Below, piece by piece: positions 1 to 9,273 of a stretch of DNA of 64,000 bases (position 1 is the first letter of the stretch; each line of letters starts with the position of its first letter). Under the pieces are notes generated by a model. It saw only the letters and a list, made by a program, of their open reading frames with translations. It made no database searches and had not been told where the DNA came from. Where the stretch lies: assembly GCA_031291175.1 (NCBI GenBank), contig JARLJO010000060.1, positions 62,001-126,000 of the forward strand. Direction: 5' to 3'. Position numbers and translations under genes: made by a program. This DNA comes from Gammaproteobacteria bacterium. Lineage in GTDB: Bacteria; Pseudomonadota; Gammaproteobacteria; DSM-16500.

Positions 1-1046
1 AATGTATTTTGATGCGCTTTTTGATAGACACTCCCTTCCAGAAAAGCAATGCTTCTCCACGCCTTCCAGCTATCTGAATCTGCGCCAAAAAAACCAAAAG
101 TGATTACATAAAGTGCCTGATCACATCGCGGATAACGCTTATGAAATGCCACTATCGCGCACTCTTTAATAAGCCTAATCAAATCGGCTGGATCACAACG
201 GACGGCCGATAAATGCTGAATACGCTTTAATAATTTTTCAAATAAAACTTTCTTACTATCAGCCCCATCCACACAAATGACCAAATTCTTTAAACGTTGT
301 AACTCATCATTTAAAAAAGTTTTAATGAGATCATTAGCGCTCCTTTCTGCGCTCGTCCTATCAAAAATATCCGCCTTAACTTCTTCAGGTTTACGGGCCA
401 TATTTTGCTTCCAAAAAGAAGGCGGCCTGGCGATAGAAGTGAATGACACTTTGGATTTCGCAGCAGGAATATTTAATGGGCTTGTTGCATGGGATAACAA
501 TGGCGTATGTTCATTAATCTCTTCCAGACTGGCTGGCTGACGACTTCTATGCAAATTAATCTGCGGCGCCACCCCGTACTTCTGATAAAGTACAGCAATA
601 ATATCCTTGATCGAAAAATAACTCGACCCATCCAATGGCGTCCTGAGGTTTTTTGGGATGCACCTCGGCTTTAAAATAACAACCCCTAAGCCAATATGAT
701 TTGAGGTAAATTCATTATGTTCACGCGAGATTTTATGAAAACTCCATCCTTCCTGAGAATGTTGAAAAGTTAATTCTAGCGATTCAATGCCCATGTAAAA
801 TTTCAAACAATAGCTTTTCAAATCAGGCAAATAAACCTGATGATCATACATATCAATGAGTACTTGTTTGCCTTCTGATGGATGAACTTTTTGATCGAGA
901 GCAGATCGATGATGATGCGACCGTGTGTTAGTAGAGGAGCTAGATGAATCTCCTGCTGGCGCCTGATGAGTCACAGGCAATCTAATAAGCGCGCCATTCT
1001 GCTGTAAATTACCTGCCGAAGTTGATCGAAACATATTGCTACCCAT
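1..1046 (-). CDS. Unrecognised effector-like protein, 3' end cut by window edge
   Basis: The minus strand is open from an ATG at 1046 to the window edge, giving at least 348 residues without a stop. The protein begins MGSNMFRSTSAGN; the second ATG (1034) is better placed behind the purine run AGGGATGGG and may be the true start. The first 60 residues are Ser/His-rich and look disordered (a run of three His near residue 45). The rest is mixed polar and hydrophobic without membrane segments or a signal peptide, with WSFHKI and FGADSDSW-type stretches that I cannot assign to a family. A large cytosolic orphan in this genomic setting is compatible with a type IV-secreted effector, but that is inference only. 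The C-terminus lies outside the window. Confidence 0.72.
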   Translation of the reverse strand, partial: MGSNMFRSTSAGNLQQNGALIRLPVTHQAPAGDSSSSSTNTRSHHHRSALDQKVHPSEGKQVLIDMYDHQVYLPDLKSYCLKFYMGIESLELTFQHSQEGWSFHKISREHNEFTSNHIGLGVVILKPRCIPKNLRTPLDGSSYFSIKDIIAVLYQKYGVAPQINLHRSRQPASLEEINEHTPLLSHATSPLNIPAAKSKVSFTSIARPPSFWKQNMARKPEEVKADIFDRTSAERSANDLIKTFLNDELQRLKNLVICVDGADSKKVLFEKLLKRIQHLSAVRCDPADLIRLIKECAIVAFHKRYPRCDQALYVITFGFFGADSDSWKAWRSIAFLEGSVYQKAHQNT

Positions 1047-1203
1047 CCCTATGAGTCAACATACATCCATTTGCGCAAAATTATACCCATGCTATCCTGC
1101 CAATGTAAAGATTCGCTTTGCATCGGACACGCTACCCGTTAAGATACTCTGATAGTAAATTTTGTAATGCAAAATTAAATTCAAATTCACTTATTTTCAT
1201 ACT

Positions 1204-2133
1204 ATGCCAAATTATCCAATGATCGTGCCTCTCTATTCCATGACTCATTTTAATGAAGAAATTGAGTCGATTTATCATTCAATGATTTCACTTGCAACGC
1301 CACAACTGAAACTGATGGCTGCTGCTTCTGTTTTTTTAGAACGTCCTTATTTTTTTGAACCCTTAGGCGAAGGCCTTACTGGCAAATACGATCAATATCC
1401 GCTTTATCGTACTGATTTGTTTGACTGCGTCACTTATCTCGATACAGTACTAACCTTATTGAATAGTACTAATCTACTGGAGTTCCAACAAAACATCTTG
1501 CGAGTTCGCTATCAAAATGGCGTCCCCGCCTATCAATATCGAACTGATTGGTTTACTGACCTGGAATGGCTACCCAACGCGCGTGCGCTAGGATGGATTA
1601 GCGACATCACCCCACAAATGCAATCTCCCACTAATCAGCCACTCACTGCTATCGCAAAAACGGTGATAGATAAACCGCGCTGGTATCAAGTGAAATCCAT
1701 GCGAGCGCTTCATCATACAGAAACGTTACCGAAGGAAAGACTGGAAAAATTATTAATAGAACTACGCAATGAAGGTAACGCATTTGCAGCGACTACTAGC
1801 GAGATAACTTATATTCCTTCATCTCGTTTAATCGATTTTGATGGCAAACTCAATATTGAACTATTTCAACAAATTCCTTCCGGGACGGTGGTTGTTTTTG
1901 TCCGGCCGGACTGGGCTATTCGAGATCATTTTAAAGATTATCCTGATGGCTACGGCACCAATTTAAATGTGTGTCATGTCGGATTGCTTTTATGGAAGGA
2001 TGATACACTGATGCTCTATAATGCCTCTGCCAGTGATGCCAAAGTATTAGCGATACCTTTAGCGGATTATTTGAAAAGGCATTTAACTACCGAGACCATC
2101 AAAGGTATTCATCTGGAAAAAATTATTTTTTGA
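1204..2133 (+). CDS. DUF1460 (N-acetylmuramoyl-L-alanine amidase-like) protein
   Basis: The 309-residue product has the DUF1460 layout of the NlpC/P60 superfamily: GEGLTGKYDQ then a Tyr-Arg-Thr-Asp-Xxx-Phe-Asp-Cys segment (about residues 70-80) that supplies the catalytic Cys, and NVCHVGLLLW (about residue 257-266) supplying the His. Members are thought to cut peptidoglycan amide bonds. No convincing signal peptide is visible, so it may act inside the cell or be exported another way. There is no clear ribosome site before the chosen ATG, so the start is less certain than the family. It converges on an M15 peptidase gene 5 bp away, and the two may share a cell-wall role. Confidence 0.8.
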   Translation: MPNYPMIVPLYSMTHFNEEIESIYHSMISLATPQLKLMAAASVFLERPYFFEPLGEGLTGKYDQYPLYRTDLFDCVTYLDTVLTLLNSTNLLEFQQNILRVRYQNGVPAYQYRTDWFTDLEWLPNARALGWISDITPQMQSPTNQPLTAIAKTVIDKPRWYQVKSMRALHHTETLPKERLEKLLIELRNEGNAFAATTSEITYIPSSRLIDFDGKLNIELFQQIPSGTVVVFVRPDWAIRDHFKDYPDGYGTNLNVCHVGLLLWKDDTLMLYNASASDAKVLAIPLADYLKRHLTTETIKGIHLEKIIF

Positions 2134-2138
2134 GATGA

Positions 2139-2948
2139 TTAAACTTCACAACGCTGACCCAGTTGATTGTGATACGCCAAACCAATACCCGGCAGATGAG
2201 TGAAAAGTTCCGGACGATATTCAAAGTGCATGGTATCGTAAAAATACCATCTTCCTCCCCATAGAAATCCTTCCTGCTCAAAAATTTCGACAATCTTCAT
2301 TGGGATATTATTGTGATAAGCTAATTTCACACCGGTATTTCGAGATTTTTCTCTATCCCACAACCAGTAACTGCCGTAATGTGAGTTAATGTCCATCGCA
2401 ATACCAAAGCTATGCGCACTGAGGTATTTTTCATTTTTGACATTACGCCAGTAGAAAGAGCCGCCGGGATGATCCAAAAATTTATAATAAGAAGGCGGTA
2501 ATTTTTCTAGCTCAGCTGATATACGTTGAATTTTTTTATCTACGCCGTTCACTGTGGTGATAAGCAGTGGGTAGCGTTTACCAAATACTTTAGGCATCCA
2601 ATAAACCGTGACTAAGTTCTTTCTGACTGAGCTGAGCGAACCACCATACATTTTTTTGAAAAAGGGTTCATAGCTATCGCACTGTAAATCCCTGATGGAG
2701 ATGCCCGCTTCCATGGCATCATTTCTACGAAAAAACCGGCTTATTTTACTAAAGAAAGAATTGGAACCTGAAACCGGCATACTGGATCCATCTTGCCAGT
2801 TGATTGCTTTTGATGAGACATCTTGAATCGTGGCTGGATAAGCGTCTTTGAGGTATTGAAGCTCAATGTCCGTGGCAGCCTTTGCAGAGAGGCAGCAACA
2901 TAGGGAAACCAGTAAAAGGCTATGACGAAATAATTGACTCATGTCCAT
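2139..2948 (-). CDS. Secreted M15-family D,D/L,D-peptidase (VanY/M15C-like)
   Basis: The 269-residue protein starts with a signal peptide (hydrophobic segment about residues 8-22 ending SAKA). The zinc site is visible as SAHSFGIAMD (Ser-Xxx-His-Xxx-Xxx-Gly-Xxx-Ala-Xxx-Asp) and the C-terminal MHFEYRPE, as in M15 carboxypeptidases and endolysin-type L-alanyl-D-glutamate peptidases. It probably trims peptidoglycan cross-bridges or stem peptides in the periplasm. AAGG lies 7 bases before the ATG. The 3' end faces the DUF1460 gene, so two predicted wall-active enzymes lie tail to tail. Confidence 0.85.
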   Translation of the reverse strand: MDMSQLFRHSLLLVSLCCCLSAKAATDIELQYLKDAYPATIQDVSSKAINWQDGSSMPVSGSNSFFSKISRFFRRNDAMEAGISIRDLQCDSYEPFFKKMYGGSLSSVRKNLVTVYWMPKVFGKRYPLLITTVNGVDKKIQRISAELEKLPPSYYKFLDHPGGSFYWRNVKNEKYLSAHSFGIAMDINSHYGSYWLWDREKSRNTGVKLAYHNNIPMKIVEIFEQEGFLWGGRWYFYDTMHFEYRPELFTHLPGIGLAYHNQLGQRCEV

Positions 2949-3069
2949 TGATTAACCTTGGGGTTCCATCCCGTTTCGAGAACTAACGCTTAAGTATTTC
3001 ATATACTTCGCACATCAGCAAGCGGTGCCCATCATGGCGCACCGCTGACTAATAAATGGAAAGGTGACG

Positions 3070-3591
3070 CTAAAGCAGTAGCCCTAAAAACCCGGCCAAA
3101 GCCCCGACAAGTCCAAATAGCAAACCAAATCTGGGAAACATTTTTTTATGTGAGAGGAAGTATAGGGAGCTCATGACTAGGGATATTTCTAGCACCCCTT
3201 CAGCAAAATCAAAGTACATGGCTTTTTTCTCAGACAACATACTTTTTGCACCGACTATTTTTGCGTCATTTTTTAATTCTTCTAGCTCTTTTCTATATTC
3301 TTCGTGTTTAGTGGCATAGGCTTTTGTCAGGCTTGTTGATTCGGGACTGGTTGCCCCTACTACCTTTAAGATATCCAAATTCATTTCTAGCTGATAATCA
3401 CGAATACGTTTTGCCTGGTATTGTGACCACTGATCATTGGAATCATTTTGTAGCACGATGGTTTCTGTGTGAGCGCGGTGAGCGCATATGGTAAAGACAC
3501 TCAAAAGCACCGCTAAAATAGCCGCTTGTGCCCCTACTCTTTTGCCATAAGAATCGTGTGGATCAACATGCAGTTCATGACCTTCGCTCAT
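3070..3591 (-). CDS. DUF4337-family membrane protein
   Basis: The protein starts MSEGHELHVDPHD and has the DUF4337 pattern: a short acidic N-terminus, one membrane helix (GAQAAILAVLLSVFTICA), a polar helical middle with NDQWSQYQAKRIRDYQ, and two C-terminal membrane helices. The function of the family is unknown. The open frame extends upstream to 3627, but I placed the start at 3591 because AAGGAG sits six bases before this ATG and nothing precedes the upstream one. Length is then 173 residues, normal for the family. Confidence 0.82.
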   Translation of the reverse strand: MSEGHELHVDPHDSYGKRVGAQAAILAVLLSVFTICAHRAHTETIVLQNDSNDQWSQYQAKRIRDYQLEMNLDILKVVGATSPESTSLTKAYATKHEEYRKELEELKNDAKIVGAKSMLSEKKAMYFDFAEGVLEISLVMSSLYFLSHKKMFPRFGLLFGLVGALAGFLGLLL

Positions 3592-3894
3592 CGTTAGCTC
3601 CTTAGTGGCTGACATTTGAAGATTCAATTTATTATACTATGAAGCCAGAGAGCATAAAGCAAATTTAACTTAACATATTGATAGATATAATCTTTATCTG
3701 GTAATGAATGCTTCCGTGATCGCATGGATTATGTTTTAAACTATTATTTTTTTCGCGCAAGAGCACTATCATCCGGCAAATCTGTGTAAACTTAAATCAA
3801 CCCCCGCACAGATGGGGCCCTATATCTAAATCTACACTAATATCAATTGAATACTCTGAAGTTGACTGTGATCCTGTCAGAGTCATACCATTCT

Positions 3895-4161
3895 CCGTAA
3901 GTTCTCAACCCCCTACCTGTCAGTTCTCAAATCCCTGCGTGCTATGCACACAGAACCCCTACGTACCGTTCAGTTCTCAAATCCCTGCGTGCTGTGTACA
4001 CAGAACCCCTACGTACCGTGGCTTGTCCACGGTATCCAGAAAACTCTCGAATCAGGTTTCAATCGCTGGATACCGTGGACAAGCCACGGTACGTAGGATT
4101 TGAGAACTAAACAGCACGTAGGCATTTGAGAACTGACAGGTAGGGGTTTGAGAACTTACGG
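3895..4161. repeat. Nested imperfect palindrome with 50-bp tandem duplication
   Basis: The left arm (about 3895-4038) reads into the reverse complement of the right arm (about 4067-4161); both arms carry TTCTCAA/TTGAGAA words spaced alike and end in the centre as TACCGTGGCTTGTCCACGGTA. The left arm is longer because a 50-bp unit (3921-3970) is duplicated at 3971-4020 with few changes. The innermost part belongs to the dispersed palindrome seen again at 12899 and 26599. No reading frame is convincing here. The whole 3592-4355 gap holds only this element, the terminator-like repeat after it, and the csp promoter. Confidence 0.85.
4065..4097. repeat. Dispersed palindrome family A, copy 1
   Basis: Reads GGATACCGTGGACAAGCCAC followed by GGTACGTAGG: a short perfect stem (ACCGTGG/CCACGGT) around ACAAG. 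An inverted copy lies at about 4008-4039. Related copies are at 12899-12931, inside a gene, and at 26599-26636. Confidence 0.8.
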
Positions 4162-4174
4162 GAAATGATACGAT

Positions 4175-4252
4175 CAGGGTAGGTTTACTTTTTCGTGGGA
4201 GCATGGGACGCGGCTGCGTAAAAAGTCAACCTACCCTGCCACCCCGTTTTTT
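4175..4252 (+). repeat. Terminator-shaped repeat, copy 1
   Basis: Arms CAGGGTAGGTTTACTTTTT (4175-4193) and its near reverse complement (4220-4238) form a long stem, followed by CCACCCCG and six T. A second copy with the same arms and tail but a different loop is at 17077-17152. The shape is that of an intrinsic terminator, but here it lies far from any plus-strand stop codon, so it is more likely a mobile repeat. Confidence 0.75.
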
Positions 4253-4281
4253 AAAAAGCAGAAGCTTTATGCGTTATACAA

Positions 4282-4309
4282 TTGAATAATGATCAAAAAC
4301 AGGCATAAT
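4282..4309 (+). promoter_or_regulatory. Candidate sigma-70 promoter of the cold-shock gene
   Basis: TTGAAT (4282-4287) and CATAAT (4304-4309) are separated by 16 bases, giving a leader of roughly 40 bases before the cold-shock ATG. Found by eye only. Confidence 0.4.
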
Positions 4310-4355
4310 TGCCCCTCAGACAAACACAACAAACAACTCATTCAGGAACATCGTC

Positions 4356-4562
4356 ATGCAAACAGGCAAGGTTATGCGCTTTAACAAAATCAAAGGCTAC
4401 GGTTTCATTGCACCCGACGACGGCGGCAAAGAAATATTCGTTCATTTCTCAGAAGTACAGGTAGCTGGTTACAAAGAATTAAAAGAAGGTCAACGCATTA
4501 GCTTTGAACTTGCCACAGGCGATAAAGGCGATTACGCAACGAAAGTGCAGGTTATAGATTAA
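4356..4562 (+). CDS. Cold-shock domain protein (CspA family)
   Basis: A 68-residue single cold-shock domain that binds single-stranded nucleic acid and acts as an RNA chaperone in the cytoplasm. The RNP1 motif KGYGFIAP (about residues 13-20) and RNP2 motif IFVHFS (about 29-34) are intact. Length and start are standard for the family, with CAGGA upstream. Whether it responds to cold cannot be told from the sequence; its leader is short, unlike that of the cold-inducible E. coli cspA. Confidence 0.95.
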   Translation: MQTGKVMRFNKIKGYGFIAPDDGGKEIFVHFSEVQVAGYKELKEGQRISFELATGDKGDYATKVQVID

Positions 4563-4786
4563 AACCGATTGGAATAGCTGCAATTTCCAGAAAGAGAGAC
4601 TATCTATGTCAGCAACACGAAGCGGAACCGCAGCTATTCACCAGTCTCACATCAATCGAGCAGCACGCTTATAAGCAACATATGCGCGATATATATTATT
4701 ACACTACTTACTCTTCCAATAATCGCTCCCCCAAACTCGAAGATAAGTCGCGGCCAGACAAGCGTTCTGGATTTGTAAAGTTTTGT

Positions 4787-5461
4787 TTAACGCCTACGTC
4801 GACCAAAACTACTTTTAGCCATTTCCATATCACTCACATCCAGACCTTCAACCGGTGCTGGCTTATAAAAAGCTAAACGAGACCGGGAAATCTCAGGAGC
4901 CGAACTCTTCGCAGCATAAGCCTGTCTATCAATCTTATAGAATTTAAGCTTTTCATCTTCAGATTGAAGAGTCAAACCCGCGCGCAATAAAACTTGTTGA
5001 GACGCAACATTGTCTGGCTCTGCAATCGCATATACAGCATCAAAAAATTGGTCTCCATTAAAAGCCCATGCAATTAAACCTTTTGCTAGTTCAGTCGCAT
5101 AGCCCTTGCCAAAAGCAGAAGGATGCAATCGATAACCAATTTCGTTATTCGGTTGATTGTCATCGTGATGCAAATGAAAAATGCCCGCTTGCCCAACAAA
5201 CCTCATCGTTTTCTTTTCGTAAACAGGACCAAAGCTATAGCCAAATTTATCAAAATGATCTTTAGCTTCTTTAATTTTCAGACGGGTCTTCGCTTTAGTA
5301 TTGAGAGAACCATCGCCAATGAATTTCATGACAAGATTTTTTCGAGAAATTTTATGAATGGAATCGAATGCAGCAAACGATGGCTCCATAATAAAAAGCC
5401 TGTCCGTGCTCAAGAAAAGTTTCATTTCGGCTTTATAGGGAGCATTTTTAATTTTTGTCAT
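4787..5461 (-). CDS. GNAT-family N-acetyltransferase (RimJ/RimL-like)
   Basis: The 224-residue protein has the Acetyltransf_3 layout: STDRLFI at the N-terminus, then VGQAGIFHLH, NNEIGYRLHPSAFGKGYATE (the acetyl-CoA loop, about residues 125-144) and IAEPDNVASQQVLLRAGL near residues 166-183. It should transfer acetyl from acetyl-CoA to an amine, possibly a ribosomal protein N-terminus or a small molecule. The C-terminal 30 residues after the fold are basic and end GRRRR, an unusual tail. AGGG lies about 9 bases before the ATG. It is monocistronic. Confidence 0.88.
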   Translation of the reverse strand: MTKIKNAPYKAEMKLFLSTDRLFIMEPSFAAFDSIHKISRKNLVMKFIGDGSLNTKAKTRLKIKEAKDHFDKFGYSFGPVYEKKTMRFVGQAGIFHLHHDDNQPNNEIGYRLHPSAFGKGYATELAKGLIAWAFNGDQFFDAVYAIAEPDNVASQQVLLRAGLTLQSEDEKLKFYKIDRQAYAAKSSAPEISRSRLAFYKPAPVEGLDVSDMEMAKSSFGRRRR

Positions 5462-5606
5462 GGAAAAATACCCTAAAGAAAATCCAAGGCTAAAGCATAA
5501 TTAAAAATAAATCAACAGGTTACCTATTGCAAAAAACGTACTGGTTGATTTATTGGTTTGTATGATACATTTCACGCCAAACTATAGTCTTTATTCATAG
5601 GATTTT

Positions 5607-6356
5607 ATGAACACACTAAATCTTTTATTTGAAAATAAAATCGGTGCCATTATTGTTGACGACTTTTTAAATACGCAGCAAGCACAGTCTTTATTAGAAG
5701 ACATTGCTGACCAACCTGAATGGTGTGAGGCTAAAGTTCCAGAGATTCATCAACATCTGACTGCAAAAAAAACCAATCAACTATTTTCTTCTCAATATAT
5801 GATTGCGGCAGATGAGATAAGTGAAGAAGGCTATTTAGAATTATGCAAAGAATATCAATCCGTTTGGTTACGCATTACTAATCATTGTGGTTTTGATCCA
5901 ATTCTTTTGTTATTCGAATATTTAAAAAATACCTATCACACATCATTCGAAGTTGCCGGCAAAAATAATTTAACTTACTCCCCTGTTGTTGCCAGAGACT
6001 TATCCATTGAAGTACTTCCTCATGCGGATTTTGGTCCTTTCGATGGCAAAGAGTGGGCTATTGGAGAAGTAAAAAAGCAGCTTGCCTGGAATATATATTT
6101 AACTCCCCCAGGTGAAGGTGGTGAGACAACTGTTTATGATTACGTTTGGGATCAATCGGACATGCTGGATGAGAGTTCTTATGGGATTCGGAATTTTAAT
6201 CAGCCTGTAAAAACGAAATTTTCTGTTAAACCTGGCATGCTAGTGTTATTTAATAGTCGCAATTTTCATTCTATACAAAAATCCACTTTACCACGCATCG
6301 CTATTGGGGGCTTGCTTGGTCAAACAGAGAAAAACACATTTATTGCGTGGAGCTAA
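5607..6356 (+). CDS. 2-oxoglutarate/Fe(II)-dependent oxygenase
   Basis: The 249-residue protein shows the double-stranded beta-helix iron site His139-Xxx-Asp141 (PHADFGPFDG), distal His221 (RNFHSI) and Arg230 for 2-oxoglutarate, with the usual YLTPPGEGGET strand between. It should hydroxylate a small molecule or an amino-acid residue using O2 and 2-oxoglutarate. It is a lone gene, so the substrate is not indicated. The N-terminal 110 residues are helical and not recognised. Confidence 0.85.
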   Translation: MNTLNLLFENKIGAIIVDDFLNTQQAQSLLEDIADQPEWCEAKVPEIHQHLTAKKTNQLFSSQYMIAADEISEEGYLELCKEYQSVWLRITNHCGFDPILLLFEYLKNTYHTSFEVAGKNNLTYSPVVARDLSIEVLPHADFGPFDGKEWAIGEVKKQLAWNIYLTPPGEGGETTVYDYVWDQSDMLDESSYGIRNFNQPVKTKFSVKPGMLVLFNSRNFHSIQKSTLPRIAIGGLLGQTEKNTFIAWS

Positions 6357-6405
6357 CAAATCATCAACAGGGCATACTGAACTTCAACATGCCCTATCGC
6401 TGGTT

Positions 6406-6837
6406 TTAGTTTACAGTAATTTTTAATCCGTAAATCAGGCTACTGCTACTAGATTGCTGATAAACAGAAGTCTGACATTTTGCTTCATCAGAATTTGTTG
6501 CTTTGCCCATGCTAACGGAATTTTGTGTAATCACTAAATTACTTTGCACCGTACAGATGGTTGAATAATCCACGCTGGAATGAATAACAATAGTATGCGA
6601 AAAAGTTTGGCCATTAGGATCGGTAAATTGGTCAGATGCGTATGCCATCACTACTTTATAGTTGTTTTCTAAGGAAGAGTTTTGCAACTCAGTTAAGACT
6701 GGGTCTGTAATTAAAATGGGATGACCGGAATGATTAGCTACCGTGAGGCCTTGTTGAAAGTAGCTACCTGGCGTCATAGCCAAGACATTCGATGAGAATA
6801 ATAGAGCAAGTATTGTTATTTTAAGTTTATAAGACAT
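6406..6837 (-). CDS. Small secreted protein, function unknown
   Basis: The 143-residue product opens with a clear signal peptide (MSYKLKITILALLFSSNVLA). The mature part is beta-rich and polar, with two Cys (YSTICTV and EAKCQTS) that could form a disulfide. AAGG lies 5 bases before the ATG. No family is recognised; a periplasmic or surface role is likely. Confidence 0.75.
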   Translation of the reverse strand: MSYKLKITILALLFSSNVLAMTPGSYFQQGLTVANHSGHPILITDPVLTELQNSSLENNYKVVMAYASDQFTDPNGQTFSHTIVIHSSVDYSTICTVQSNLVITQNSVSMGKATNSDEAKCQTSVYQQSSSSSLIYGLKITVN

Positions 6838-7014
6838 AGAAACCTTTCCAGTAATTTAATTGAACATGAGAGCTAAAAGTGTGCAATATTACACTTAATG
6901 GGTAAGGCGGGCAACAATAGATTTACTCTTTTACTAAACAGATTGGAGGGGTGGCTTGATCCGCCACCACTATCTTTTTATAAGGCCTATTGCCATTGTT
7001 TTTCTCGACTATAG

Positions 7015-8268
7015 TTATGGTGAACCCGTTCTGCTAGAAAACGGACTGCTAACTGCGCTGATCGTTGAAGGTTCTTGCATAGTCAATACTTCAGCTTGCT
7101 CTGCAGTCTCTTGCTTTTCTTGCGTTTTAATTAGTGCTTCTCTAGCTTGCTCTATCATTTGTTCCATTTTTTGAATGAGTCTTTGCTCCATTTCCACTCT
7201 ATCTTGTACTATTTCTGCTTGATACTGCGCTATAGTAGCCTCCCTTTGCGCGCTGTCTTGCTCCATTTTCGCTCTATTCTGCTCCATTTCCGTTCTTAAT
7301 TGCTCCATTTGCGCTGTGGATTGCTCCATAAATGCAATGTGCTGTGCGCTTTCTGTTATGATTTTTTCCATGCGCTCATCAAGCGCTATTCGGATCTCAG
7401 CTATCATCTCTCCAATTTCAATGTGATCTTTATATGATGCTCGACTTCTTCTACCCTCTGCTAATAGCTCTCTTACTTTACTCATTTCTATCAATCGATT
7501 CGGAAATAGCTTCTCATCTTGGGGAAGATCCAACTTACCAAATTTTGAATTGATGAAATCAAACAAGTGGGACCGATGGCGCCTATAAAATGCCAACGTA
7601 TCTTCAGAATAGACGACTTTCTGACCGTCATTACCCTTATATTCAAGCTCTACCTTATCCGGATGAACCAACAATACATTCTTTCTAAAAACACTTTTGA
7701 TTTGTCTTGGGGTAGCATCCATTAAATTTAAATTGAAAAAACCACATGCGCGGATGAAATTGCATAGATTTTCATAATAATCTTGCTCTTCACTCCTAGT
7801 CTGAAAAGCACGGGATATAACGGCTGTCGATATTACTGGGGGCGCCTTTTCTGCTAATAGTGGTTGTTTTAAGTTGAGCTGAGGAGCTTGTTCTAGTGCA
7901 CCATATTGTACTGGTGCTGGATTTTGCTTTTTTATTTCTTTTTTCCACTCAGTGAAATATTTAAGACCTTCATAAATGGATGTTAAAATGCCTCTCCAAG
8001 AAGAAGGCAGAAAAGGCTTGGCGATCAAGTTTTCAAGCACCGCATAATCAGGATCATCTATATTAATCAGACAAGCGTCTTCTTTCTTTTTTTGCTGCAA
8101 GTGTTTACAGTCTTGATAGGATAGCCATAATCGCTTATCTGTTATATCTTTATGAACACCTGTGATTCGCCACCAAACATGAACCAACCAAGAGCGTTTG
8201 TCATATTCTGCGATTTGCTTAGCTATTTCGTTATGTTGCTCTTTTTCATCTTGACGCTCTGTCCACAT
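7015..8268 (-). CDS. J-domain protein with C-terminal coiled coil, effector-like
   Basis: Residues about 163-240 resemble a J domain: ATPRQIKSVFRKNVLLVHPD carries helix II and the invariant His-Pro-Asp (202-204) that stimulates Hsp70 ATPase. The N-terminal 160 residues are unrecognised. Residues about 285-390 are a long Glu/Gln/Met-rich coiled coil with MEQ repeated every few residues. Neither the G/F nor the zinc domains of DnaJ are present, so this is a specialised J protein, possibly aimed at host Hsp70 (inference). No ribosome site is visible before the ATG, and the frame stays open upstream (Ile-Val-Leu-Lys-Lys-Leu-Thr-Pro-Ala) to the insertion-sequence end at 8296. The 5' end may therefore have been displaced or cut by that element. 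Confidence 0.78.
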   Translation of the reverse strand: MWTERQDEKEQHNEIAKQIAEYDKRSWLVHVWWRITGVHKDITDKRLWLSYQDCKHLQQKKKEDACLINIDDPDYAVLENLIAKPFLPSSWRGILTSIYEGLKYFTEWKKEIKKQNPAPVQYGALEQAPQLNLKQPLLAEKAPPVISTAVISRAFQTRSEEQDYYENLCNFIRACGFFNLNLMDATPRQIKSVFRKNVLLVHPDKVELEYKGNDGQKVVYSEDTLAFYRRHRSHLFDFINSKFGKLDLPQDEKLFPNRLIEMSKVRELLAEGRRSRASYKDHIEIGEMIAEIRIALDERMEKIITESAQHIAFMEQSTAQMEQLRTEMEQNRAKMEQDSAQREATIAQYQAEIVQDRVEMEQRLIQKMEQMIEQAREALIKTQEKQETAEQAEVLTMQEPSTISAVSSPFSSRTGSP

Positions 8269-8433
8269 GGCAGGTGTTAATTTTTTTAAAACTATTGAAG
8301 CGGGGGAATTTTTTAGACCATTTTTTTCTTAAATTAAGATATAAATTCCCATTCAGTTATTGTTAATAAAATATCTTAAAACCTTCGTGATAATAATCCT
8401 AATCGAGAATATGTCAATTAGGATATTTATTTT

Positions 8434-9263
8434 CTACATGATAATTACTTTTTTCTCATGATAGACCAATGCAGGTGTTCTATCATTTTTTAGTCCCTGA
8501 TGCGGTCGGTCATGGTTATAAAATTTAAAGTAATCTTTTAGCCCTTGGCGAACATCTTTAACATTTTCCCATTCACGCCTGTAAACACATTCATACTTTA
8601 CTGATCGCCATAGCCTTTCTACAAAGACATTGTCTAGTGCGCGACCCTTTCCATCCATGCTGATTCTTACCTGATGTGAAATTAATAATTCTGTAAATTT
8701 TTTACTTGTAAATTGCGCGCCTTGGTCAGTATTGAAAATTGAACATTTCCCTTTTTCTAGTACACGCCCTAATGTCTCGATACAAAAGTCTGCTTCCAAA
8801 CCGATGCTCAGTTCCCAATCCAATACGTAGCGACTATACCAATCAATAATCGCCATCAAATACACAAATCCGCGCTGTAGGCGAATATAAGTTATGTCGG
8901 TGCTCCACACATGATCCGGCCTAGTAATCGTCGCTCCGCGCAGCAAATAAGGGTAAATCTTGTGTTCTGGATGGGGTTTGCTTGTGTGTGTGGCCCTGGC
9001 GCAAGCGAACGCAATCCAAGTCGTTCATAAATCCCGCGGATTTCTTCGCGCTCAACAGCATGGCCTTGGGTTCGCAAATAAGAAGCCATTTGACGCGTCC
9101 CAAAAAATGGATATTGTGTGTACACCTCATCCACCACGCGTTGTAATGCTAACGCCTCATCACTTACAACAACACGTGGCGTATAATAAACACTCGACCG
9201 ATTTATCTCTAATAATACACATTGCTGCCGTATGCTTAACCCAGGATAATTAGGCTCCAACAA
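8434..9263 (-). pseudogene. IS3-family orfB (DDE transposase), frameshifted
   Basis: The N-terminal HTH_21-type half (NYPGLSIRQQC, then Arg-Gln-Met-Ala) runs in one frame. The rve integrase core runs in another, with the catalytic triad Asp in WSTDITYI, Asp in NTDQGAQF and Glu in VFVERLWRS all intact. The frames part at a TG/CA run at 8983-8992. Removing one CA restores the canonical join Gly-Pro-His-Thr-Ser-Lys-Pro-His-Pro-Glu-His-Lys-Ile-Tyr-Pro-Tyr-Leu-Leu-Arg-Gly. The lesion is therefore a 2-bp slippage insertion. The start is given at a TTG; in intact elements OrfB is made by frameshifting from OrfA. Confidence 0.85.
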
Positions 9264-9273
9264 TGAGCGACGA

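Noticed and set aside
277-540. Plus-strand open frame of 87 codons near the left edge
   Set aside because: It lies opposite a minus-strand frame that is open for the full 1-1046 stretch.
4604-4672. 22-codon open frame MSATRSGTAAIHQSHINRAA after the cold-shock gene
   Set aside because: Weak ribosome site, no hydrophobic or conserved feature, and part of it lies in an inverted repeat (4572-4581/4630-4639).
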